Shown here piece by piece: positions 1 through 5,552 of a stretch of DNA of 6,226 bases. The stretch comes from DASQWC01 sp035640475 (lineage in GTDB: Bacteria > Actinomycetota > JAICYB01), in contig DASQWC010000081.1 in NCBI GenBank assembly GCA_035640475.1, forward strand, positions 1 to 6,226. Direction: 5' to 3'. The translations under genes and the position numbers were made by a program. How positions within the stretch are numbered: the first letter of the stretch is position 1; each line of letters begins with the position of its first letter. Under the pieces are notes generated by a model. That model did not search any database. It was not told the DNA's origin and worked only from the letters and a program-made list of their open reading frames with translations.

Positions 1-2
1 CG

Positions 3-749
3 TACTCCACCGACTGCAACACGCCGTACGGGAAGGTGCAAGCGTTCGCGCAGTACTTCGCCGATCACGGATATCGGCTGGGCGAGCTGTGGGCGCTCGG
101 CTATCAGGGCGACCAGTGTGATCTCCAGACCGACCAATCGAGGCGCTCGGCCTTCCCGCACACGACGATTGCGAACGTGCCGGATCTGCGGAAGTTCGTG
201 AAGGCGGTCCTTCGGTACACCGGTGCGCCGCGCGTCGACATTATCGGGCACAGCTACGGGACGACGCTCGCGCGCGAATGGATGCGGCAGGACAAATCGT
301 GGAAGCTCGTCCGCAAGCTCGTCGGCATCGACGGTCCCGAGCACGGAATCATCAATTGCTCGCCGGGGCCGAGGAATTACTACGTTGCCATCGGCTTCAA
401 CCCGGACAGCGCCGTATGCGTGGAAGTGGGCTCCGATCGCACGCCGTTTCTCCGCCGGCTCAATCGCGGAGACGAAACTCCCGGACCGACGCGTTATCTG
501 ACGATCGCGAACGAGGACACAAGCTTCGTCTATATCGACGAGCAGGACGGCGTGTTCCCACCCGTGCCCCCTGAGGACAGGCAAGGACGGCCGCACGACT
601 TCTCCCGAAGCGCGTGGATGAAGGGATCGAAGATCGTCCTCATGAAAGGGCAGGGTGTCTACGACGATGCGCTGCGCACATCACACCTCGGCATCTTGAA
701 CTCACCCGAAGTGTGGGCGATCGCTCTCGACTACCTTTCGAGGCGTTAG
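3..749 (+). CDS. Alpha/beta-hydrolase, Lipase_2-like secreted esterase/lipase (5'-truncated)
   Basis: The reading frame is open to the left edge (visible residues YSTDCNTPYGK precede the first internal GTG at 36), so the true start and any signal peptide lie outside the window. Numbering from the GTG at 36, the nucleophile elbow GHSYG is at residues 71-75, with Ser73 as the likely catalytic serine. The likely acid is Asp161 in ANEDTSF, and the likely base is His217 in SHLGIL near the C-terminus. This spacing fits a lipase-type alpha/beta-hydrolase that cleaves esters such as acylglycerols or polyester-like substrates. Four cysteines are visible (one in the edge segment, then 28, 108 and 128), enough for two disulfides, which suggests an exported protein. 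The segment ELWALGYQGDQCDL resembles Lipase_2-class extracellular esterases. The substrate cannot be told from sequence. The TAG stop overlaps the stop of the convergent downstream gene by 4 bp. Confidence 0.86.
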   Translation, partial: YSTDCNTPYGKVQAFAQYFADHGYRLGELWALGYQGDQCDLQTDQSRRSAFPHTTIANVPDLRKFVKAVLRYTGAPRVDIIGHSYGTTLAREWMRQDKSWKLVRKLVGIDGPEHGIINCSPGPRNYYVAIGFNPDSAVCVEVGSDRTPFLRRLNRGDETPGPTRYLTIANEDTSFVYIDEQDGVFPPVPPEDRQGRPHDFSRSAWMKGSKIVLMKGQGVYDDALRTSHLGILNSPEVWAIALDYLSRR

Positions 750-1156
750 CCCGAGCGGTCCGGTCCGGCCCGCTCGATCGTCACCCGCATGATCAGCCGG
801 CGGTCGCGTTCCATCGCGGCGCGGTAGTCGTCCCAATCGTCGTGCTCGCCGGATAGTCGTCTGTAGTAGTCGATCAGCAGAGCCATCGCTTCCGGAAGCG
901 AGATGATCTCGACGGTCCCGTCGACCTGGATCCAGTTGCCGAAGAAGTTCGGATTCATGAAGCACAGCGAGACGTCCGGATTCCGTCCGACGTTCTTCGT
1001 CTTGTACGCCGTCTCCCGTGTCGAGATCAGCAGCCGTCCCTGATCGTCGACGGCGGCGACGATCGGCGACATCTGCGGCCGGCCGTCGCGGCGCTCGGTC
1101 GCGAGCACGCCTCTCGGATTCTCCTTGATGAACGTTCGCGCTTCGTCGAGATCCAT
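746..1156 (-). CDS. PPOX-family, probable F420-dependent split-barrel oxidoreductase (FDOR-B/Rv1155-like)
   Basis: A 136-residue single-domain protein of the pyridoxamine-5'-phosphate-oxidase-like split beta-barrel fold. The pattern is typical: N-terminal helix (DLDEARTFIKENPRG), first strands GVLATERRDGRPQMSPIVAAVD (residues 16-37), then LLISTRETAYKTKNVGRNP (42-60), where the Thr/Arg/Lys/Asn-rich stretch is where F420-binding relatives hold the cofactor phosphates. Strands LCFMNPN and WIQVDGTVEII follow, then a helix (87-101) and the closing strand RRLIMRVTIERAG (119-131). Length matches Rv1155-like F420 enzymes of Actinobacteria, which use reduced F420 to reduce small molecules. FMN or heme-type relatives cannot be excluded. 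It is probably cytoplasmic, with no signal or membrane segment. The ATG start has only a weak GAG upstream, but TAGCAT lies nine bases before it, so a leaderless or very short leader is possible. It is divergent from the HAD gene and tail-overlaps the lipase-like gene. Confidence 0.88.
   Translation of the reverse strand: MDLDEARTFIKENPRGVLATERRDGRPQMSPIVAAVDDQGRLLISTRETAYKTKNVGRNPDVSLCFMNPNFFGNWIQVDGTVEIISLPEAMALLIDYYRRLSGEHDDWDDYRAAMERDRRLIMRVTIERAGPDRSG
752..776 (+). terminator. Possible U-less hairpin terminator after the lipase-like gene
   Basis: Three bases after the lipase-like stop codon, CGAGCGG (752-758) is followed by its exact reverse complement CCGCTCG (770-776), around an 11-base GC-rich loop that can pair further. 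No T-tract follows. Actinobacteria often use such I-shaped hairpins, so termination of the + transcript is possible. The same bases encode the last residues of the gene on the other strand, so the pairing could also be a by-product of GC-rich coding sequence. Confidence 0.3.
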
Positions 1157-1201
1157 GACCGACTCATGCTAGCCGCGCGCGCGGGGTAGCATTTTGAGTC
1201 C
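1157..1201. promoter_or_regulatory. Divergent promoter region with near-perfect dyad symmetry
   Basis: This 45-bp gap separates the start codons of the PPOX and HAD genes. TAGCAT, a match to the TANNNT -10 pattern, is at 1187-1192 on + and at 1171-1166 on -. Each box ends exactly nine bases before the ATG on its own strand. Outside the boxes are inverted GACTC (1161-1165) and GAGTC (1196-1200), with three extra Ts on the right side. The centre is a 12-bp palindrome, CCGCGCGCGCGG (1173-1184). No convincing -35 box or Shine-Dalgarno is seen on either strand. Read together, these suggest two divergent short-leader or leaderless promoters, possibly sharing an operator. The promoter role is inferred; the symmetry is directly visible. 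Confidence 0.55.
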
Positions 1202-1978
1202 ATGGGTCAGCGCGCGGCGTTCTTCGACTTGGACAAGACCCTCATCCCCGGGTCGTCGCTGTTTCTGCTCGCCCGCGGCATGTACGAGCGCGACTACTAC
1301 CGCGTGCGCGACATCCTTCGCTTCGCCTGGCGTCAGGCGAAGTTCCGCATGTCCGGTGAAAGCGACAAAGCAGTCGAGCAGTCCCGTTCGGCCACGCTCG
1401 AGTTCGTCGAGGGACGTCCGGTGCGCGAGCTCCAGGAGATGGGCCGCGACATCGCGGAGGAGCGGATCCTGCCCCGCGTGTACGAGGGCATCACGAAGGT
1501 GATCGAGCACCATCGGGCGGTCGGGGACCTCACATACTTGTGCACGGCGTCTCCCCAGGAGCTGGCGGAGATCGTGGCCGAGAGCCTCGACATGACGGGC
1601 GCCCTCGGCACCCGGGCCGAGGTGTCGGACGACGGCCGCTACACGGGCCGGCTGACCGATATCGGTGTGCTGCACGGCGAGGCCAAAGCGGCGGCCGTCG
1701 TCGCCCTCGCCGATCAACTCGACATCGACCTGGGGGAGTCGTACGCCTATTCCGACTCCATCAACGATCTTCCGCTGCTCGAGGTTGTCGGACATCCGAT
1801 TGCCGTGAATCCCGAGCTCGACCTCAAACGCGCCGCGCGCGAGATGGGGTGGCCGGTCTACGAGCTGCGCACGCGGCGTCCGCTCCTGCTCTTCGGGATT
1901 CCGTCGGCGTTTGCCGCGGCCGTCCTGTTCGGATTCGGGTTTACTGCCGGGCGCTGGTTCGGCCGCCGCGCGGGGTAA
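1202..1978 (+). CDS. HAD-superfamily IB phosphatase (SerB-like) with C-terminal membrane anchor
   Basis: A 258-residue phosphatase with all four HAD motifs. Motif I is FFDLDKTL, with nucleophile Asp9 and acid/base Asp11. Motif II is LCTASP (Thr115/Ser117). Motif III is Lys162 in GEAKA, and motif IV is YSDSINDLPLL with Mg-binding Asp185 and Asp189. The helical insert between motifs I and II (about residues 20-100) is the subfamily I type cap, which usually selects small phosphomonoesters such as phosphoserine. Here the substrate is unknown and phosphoserine is only one possibility. Residues 227-250 form a hydrophobic, Gly/Ala-rich helix flanked by Arg225-Arg226 and Arg255-Arg256, so the enzyme is probably tail-anchored with the catalytic domain in the cytoplasm. 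Similar HAD-IB proteins with a C-terminal hydrophobic tail are common in Actinobacteria. The ATG at 1202 lacks a usable Shine-Dalgarno. The last 12 codons overlap the 3' end of the convergent GH38 gene. Confidence 0.93.
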   Translation: MGQRAAFFDLDKTLIPGSSLFLLARGMYERDYYRVRDILRFAWRQAKFRMSGESDKAVEQSRSATLEFVEGRPVRELQEMGRDIAEERILPRVYEGITKVIEHHRAVGDLTYLCTASPQELAEIVAESLDMTGALGTRAEVSDDGRYTGRLTDIGVLHGEAKAAAVVALADQLDIDLGESYAYSDSINDLPLLEVVGHPIAVNPELDLKRAAREMGWPVYELRTRRPLLLFGIPSAFAAAVLFGFGFTAGRWFGRRAG

Positions 1979-4514
1979 CCAGCACCGACCGAAGTGCGCG
2001 AGACGGAACGCCGAATCGAATCTCGCGATCCCTGAGCGTCACGTCCTGGTCCGACGGAGCCTCGTCGAGGCGGACGGCCAGTGCCGACTCCACGTCGAAA
2101 CCGCAGCGGACGACGGCTTGCCGGGCATCGTCGGTCGGGTTGAGCACGCGCAGCACGAAGCCGTCGTCGCGCTCGGACGGTTTCAGCGCGGACAGGACGA
2201 CCGCCGGCGGATCGATCGTCAGGAGCGGCTCGCCCTCCTGAGCCAGCGGATCCGCGCCGGCGGCGACGGCGAGCAAGCCGAGCTCCGCGTCGCGCGCGGC
2301 TCGCGCATCGAGGCCGTCGAGCAGCGACAGGGAAGCCTCCGTCGTCCGGACACATTGGGCCCCCGGGGTCGGCATGCCCGGCCCGGCGTGATTCGGACGG
2401 CTGTGCAGGTCCATGCGCGACAGCCAGCCGACCGAGCGCAGCAGCGTGATCGCGATGACGCCGTCCGGTGTGACCTCGGCCTCGTTGAGGCCGGGCGCCA
2501 CGACCGTGAGACCGTTCGCACACACCCATCCCTGCGCCGGGAATGTGGCCGGGGCCGGGTGCAGCCAGGAGGATCCGTCGCGCGGCGCCGTCGAACGGGT
2601 CGCGATGTCGAACGTCGTCGCCGCGTGGAACACATCGACGGATGCGTCCGTCGGAAACAACATCCGCAGCCGGTGATCGGTCGCTTCGTTGTCGATGCGG
2701 ACCGTCATGTCGATGCGCTCGATACCGGGGGCGACGCGCAGCACCTGGACGACGCGCAAGAAGCGGTTGCGATCGGATCGGGCGGCGCGGTCTTCGGTCA
2801 GTGTCGGGACGCCGAACAGGCGCTCGACCCGAAGCTCCTGAATGCCGCTCGCGTGTCTGCGGCGCGAGACCGCGACGTCGCCGATCATCCACGTGCCGGG
2901 GACGCCGTCGTAGTCGTACGTGTCGCCGCGGTCGCCCGTGCTCTCCAGCGCCCCGAGTCCCGCGAGAGCCCGGTCGCCGAAGCGCGCGTCGAATGTTCCA
3001 TCGTCGTAGGCGGTGACCGAGACGCCGCCGGCGGATATCTCGCGGCCGGCGTCTTCTTCGTCCCACGACTCTTCATCGACACGCTCGAGTCGGAAGCGCT
3101 TCCAGCCGAAGGCCGGCAGATCGGCCGCGACGAATTCCGCCGCCCAATCGCGCTGCGCTTCGATGAACCGGACGCGGCGGCCTTCGTCGTTCGGGACGAG
3201 CCGCACCGGCCGGCCGTCGATGGTGAACCCGCCGGGCCGCATGTTCGCCCAGATGAGCGGGTGGATCGGGCGCGGCTCGTCCTCGCCGGCGAAGGGCGGA
3301 TACGCGTCGAGGTTGAAGCGGACCACGTCGGTGCGCGTATGCGGCGACGGGTTGAACACGGCGATGTCGAGCTCCTCCGAGAACGGGACACGGCGCTGGG
3401 GGCCGAGCCCGGCGATGCGCTCGCACATTCGCATCGTCGTCTCGCGCGCAAGCTCTTCGGCCGCGTCGTAGCGCCCGAGCATCTGGTCGTGGACGGCGTC
3501 CTGCGAGCACCCGCATATCGAGTCGTGGGCCTGGTTTTGTAGCAGTTGGCGCCACGCGAGACGGATCGACGGACGTTCGTCGGGCAGACCGAAGACCGCG
3601 CCGAGCGCGCTCCACGGCTCGGCCCATCCGTCGAGCGCGGTCTCGCAGTCGCGATTGCGCAGCTTGAGGTAGGTCCGTGTCGACCACACGCCGGGCAATA
3701 GATTCGCGACGAGGCCGCCGAGGAGCTCGCCGCGGAACGGCGGCAGGTCTGTCGCTTCGATGTCGGTGACGAAGTCACGCAAGAGCGCGCGTCGCACATT
3801 CCATCCGGTCGCGGCCGCGAGCGCTTCGCAGACCTGCTTGGAATGCGGTTGCGGGGGCTGGTGATCGGTGCCGGCCAGCAGGACGACTCGGTCCGTCTTC
3901 GTTCGCGTCTGCAGCTTCTCGACGACGGACTTCAGTCGTGCGGCGGCGCGGTCGACGTCGAGCGACAGGCCGGAAGCGTTGCCGTATCCCTCCCCGAGGT
4001 GGCAGGCAGCAACGACCGAGCCGTCCGGTGCTTCCCATGCGTACTCGGCCGGCAGCTCGGCGATCTCGTCGGCGTTGCCGCGCCAGTACACGAAGTGATC
4101 GAGGCCGAACCCGGCGAAGATCTGTGGGAACTGCGCCGGATGCCCGAACGAGTCCGGTGTGTAGGCGACGCGAGATACCGGCCCGAACGCTTCTCCCGCG
4201 CGCCGCCCCTCGAGGAGGTTGCGCACGTGCGCCTCGCCGCCGGGCAGCAACGAATCCGGCTGCACGTACCAGGGTCCGATCTCGATGCGCCCTTCGCCGA
4301 CGCGCTGCTCGAGGGCGACCCGCTTGTCGGGTCTGATCTCCGCATAGTCCTCGAGCACGATCGACTGCCCGTCGAGGAGGAACGTGTAGCCGTCGTCTGA
4401 ATCGAGAAGGCCGAGCACGGTGTCGACGGTGTCGACGAGCCGTGCGCGAAAGCCCTGGAACGTGCGGTACCACTCGCGGTCCCAGTGCGTGGTTGGAACG
4501 AGGTAAACATGCAC
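1941..4514 (-). CDS. Family 38 glycoside hydrolase (alpha-mannosidase / mannosylglycerate hydrolase-like)
   Basis: An 857-residue enzyme of normal GH38 length. The N-terminal catalytic domain begins at once: THWDREW gives zinc ligands His10 and Asp12. GPWYVQPDSLLPGGEA (80-95) is a family signature, and VAYTPDSFGHPAQFPQ (116-131) carries the nucleophile and zinc ligand Asp121. GTDHQPP (215-221) continues the active site. The middle three-helix domain has NQAHDSICGCSQDAVHDQM (327-345), supplying zinc ligand His330. The rest is the beta-sandwich C-terminal region. GH38 enzymes are zinc-dependent retaining exo-alpha-mannosidases. The HDSICGCS segment and overall layout resemble bacterial MngB (2-O-alpha-mannosylglycerate hydrolase), but sequence alone cannot separate that substrate from mannosides of glycans or lipids. 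No signal peptide is present, so it is probably cytoplasmic. GTG 4514 is the only sensible start: an in-frame TAG lies 3 codons upstream, and conserved residues begin at residue 2. The tail after LVTP overlaps the HAD gene by 38 bp. Confidence 0.95.
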   Translation of the reverse strand: MHVYLVPTTHWDREWYRTFQGFRARLVDTVDTVLGLLDSDDGYTFLLDGQSIVLEDYAEIRPDKRVALEQRVGEGRIEIGPWYVQPDSLLPGGEAHVRNLLEGRRAGEAFGPVSRVAYTPDSFGHPAQFPQIFAGFGLDHFVYWRGNADEIAELPAEYAWEAPDGSVVAACHLGEGYGNASGLSLDVDRAAARLKSVVEKLQTRTKTDRVVLLAGTDHQPPQPHSKQVCEALAAATGWNVRRALLRDFVTDIEATDLPPFRGELLGGLVANLLPGVWSTRTYLKLRNRDCETALDGWAEPWSALGAVFGLPDERPSIRLAWRQLLQNQAHDSICGCSQDAVHDQMLGRYDAAEELARETTMRMCERIAGLGPQRRVPFSEELDIAVFNPSPHTRTDVVRFNLDAYPPFAGEDEPRPIHPLIWANMRPGGFTIDGRPVRLVPNDEGRRVRFIEAQRDWAAEFVAADLPAFGWKRFRLERVDEESWDEEDAGREISAGGVSVTAYDDGTFDARFGDRALAGLGALESTGDRGDTYDYDGVPGTWMIGDVAVSRRRHASGIQELRVERLFGVPTLTEDRAARSDRNRFLRVVQVLRVAPGIERIDMTVRIDNEATDHRLRMLFPTDASVDVFHAATTFDIATRSTAPRDGSSWLHPAPATFPAQGWVCANGLTVVAPGLNEAEVTPDGVIAITLLRSVGWLSRMDLHSRPNHAGPGMPTPGAQCVRTTEASLSLLDGLDARAARDAELGLLAVAAGADPLAQEGEPLLTIDPPAVVLSALKPSERDDGFVLRVLNPTDDARQAVVRCGFDVESALAVRLDEAPSDQDVTLRDREIRFGVPSRALRSVLVTPRGGRTSARQ
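1953..1983. terminator. Candidate bidirectional hairpin across overlapping 3' ends
   Basis: GCTGGTT (1953-1959) and AACCAGC (1977-1983) are exact inverted repeats. They enclose a 17-base loop that contains the self-complementary CCGCGCGG (1966-1973). The HAD stop codon TAA (1976-1978) lies in the right arm, and the structure is inside the last codons of the GH38 gene on the other strand. There is no T-tract on either side. The position between two convergent genes fits a shared U-less terminator, but the stem is only 7 bp and chance pairing at this GC content is plausible. Confidence 0.27.
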
Positions 4515-4532
4515 GGCTGCCTATCATTTCGC
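4515..4532. promoter_or_regulatory. Short divergent gap with a TANNNT box before the FAD oxidoreductase
   Basis: Only 18 bp separate the GH38 GTG from the preferred ATG of the FAD oxidoreductase. On +, TATCAT (4522-4527) matches the TANNNT -10 pattern and ends five bases before ATG 4533, a spacing expected for a leaderless transcript. On -, an AGG (4523-4521) lies six bases before the GH38 GTG and could be a weak Shine-Dalgarno, but I see no good -10 box in the gap. The GH38 promoter probably lies inside the start of the FAD gene. Function is inferred from motif position only. Confidence 0.4.
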
Positions 4533-5552
4533 ATGCGCGGCTCCGGGCGCCCGGTGTGGGACGATCTCGCGTCCCCGGACGACCTGGCTGCGCTCGATCC
4601 GGGCGTGCCGCCGGACTTCGACGCGACACCCGACGTCCTCGTCGTTGGGGGCGGGGTCATCGGCCTCGCCGTCGCCTTCTTCTGCCGCCGGGCCGGGATG
4701 AGGGTGCTGATCGTCGAGCGAGACCGGCTTGCCGGATGCGCTTCGGGCCGCGCGGCCGGCGGGCTGTCGCCGGACGTGCATCCTGACCTTGGCGATGCCT
4801 GGCAAACGCTCGCGCGCGAGAGCCTCGAGCTTCATCGCCGGCTGGATGCGGAGCTCGGATTCGGTCTGCGACCGCGAGACGTCTTGATCCCGCCCGATCT
4901 CCGGATCGCGAACCAGGCCCACGTCGATCCGCTGCGCCTGGCCGCCGCGCTCGCGAGCGAGGCGGGCGTCGTCGCCACGGGAACCGAGTGCGAGTACACG
5001 CTCACGTCCGGCGGACGCGTGGTCACAGCGGTGACGAGCAGCGGCAACGTGCATCCGGACGCCGTCGTCTTCGCGACCGGCCTTGCGCCGCCGCAGGTTC
5101 CGTCCGTTCGGCAGCAGTGGGTGAAAGGCCACCTCATCGCGACGGAGCCGGCGCCGTTCGTCGTCGACGACATCGTGACGGACGGCGACATCCTCGTCGT
5201 CCAGCTGCCCGACGGATCGCTCGTGGCCGGCGGAACCAAAGACCGGAACGACTCCAGCGACACAGTCGACGCCGCGGTGGTCTCAGGCGTCGTGCAGCTT
5301 TCGTCCAGCCTCGTGCCGCAAACCAACGGCCTCGCGATCACCCACGAGTGGTGCTGCTTCCGGCCGTCCTTCCCCGACGAGCGTCCAGTCGTCGACCGTG
5401 TGCCGGGCTTGTCGAATGCGTGGTTCGCCGCCGGCTTCTATTCGACGGGGCTTCTCATGGCGCCGGCCGTCGGCTCGTTGCTCGCCGAATGGATCGGCGG
5501 TGAACGGCCGCGCGCCCTCGAGTCGATGGCGCTCGATCAAGCGGCGAGCTAG
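4533..5552 (+). CDS. FAD-dependent oxidoreductase, DAO/ThiO (glycine oxidase / D-amino-acid dehydrogenase-like) family
   Basis: From ATG 4533 the protein has 339 residues. A Rossmann FAD-binding motif, VLVVGGGVIGLAVAFFCRRAG (35-55, with Gly39, Gly41 and Gly44), is followed by Glu62 at the end of beta-2 (LIVERD), which binds the ribose of FAD. VVFATG (178-183) is the second dinucleotide-contact motif. The C-terminal block has FRPSFPDERPVVDRVPGL (276-293) and AAGFYSTGLLMAPAVGSLLAEWI (299-321), the hallmark cap and FAD-closing segment of DAO/ThiO enzymes, which oxidise amines or amino acids. No thiamine or amino-acid genes adjoin it, so the substrate is unknown. It carries a 34-residue leader before beta-1, as do several relatives. 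The start is uncertain. ATG 4533 avoids overlap with GH38 and has a -10-like box, while ATG 4509 has GAGGT at 4500-4504 but would overlap the GH38 start codon by 6 bp. It ends in a 4-bp CTAG overlap with the next gene. Confidence 0.9.
   Translation: MRGSGRPVWDDLASPDDLAALDPGVPPDFDATPDVLVVGGGVIGLAVAFFCRRAGMRVLIVERDRLAGCASGRAAGGLSPDVHPDLGDAWQTLARESLELHRRLDAELGFGLRPRDVLIPPDLRIANQAHVDPLRLAAALASEAGVVATGTECEYTLTSGGRVVTAVTSSGNVHPDAVVFATGLAPPQVPSVRQQWVKGHLIATEPAPFVVDDIVTDGDILVVQLPDGSLVAGGTKDRNDSSDTVDAAVVSGVVQLSSSLVPQTNGLAITHEWCCFRPSFPDERPVVDRVPGLSNAWFAAGFYSTGLLMAPAVGSLLAEWIGGERPRALESMALDQAAS

Noticed and set aside
1173..1184. Alternating CG run as a Z-DNA or simple-repeat element
   Set aside because: Only 12 bp, better explained as the centre of the larger divergent dyad.
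1858..3066. A 402-codon arginine-rich frame on - overlapping the GH38 gene
   Set aside because: Same strand but a shifted frame of GH38. Its composition is dominated by Arg, Gly, Ala and Pro with no fold signature.
1911..3542. A 543-codon open frame on + opposite the GH38 gene
   Set aside because: It lies wholly antisense to a clearly conserved enzyme, has no recognisable domain, and is the kind of stop-free frame that GC-rich third positions create on the opposite strand.
1202..4514. HAD phosphatase plus GH38 as a mannosylglycerate synthesis/degradation module
   Set aside because: The mannosyl-3-phosphoglycerate phosphatase belongs to a different HAD subfamily (type IIB cap), no synthase is present, and the two genes are convergent rather than co-transcribed.
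4485..4532. GTG at 4485 as the start of the FAD oxidoreductase
   Set aside because: It would overlap the GH38 coding start by 30 bp, has no supporting ribosome site, and adds residues with no family resemblance.
5531..5549. GCTCG/CGAGC inverted repeat at the end of the FAD gene as a terminator
   Set aside because: The stem is only 5 bp, no T-tract follows, and it lies before the stop codon.
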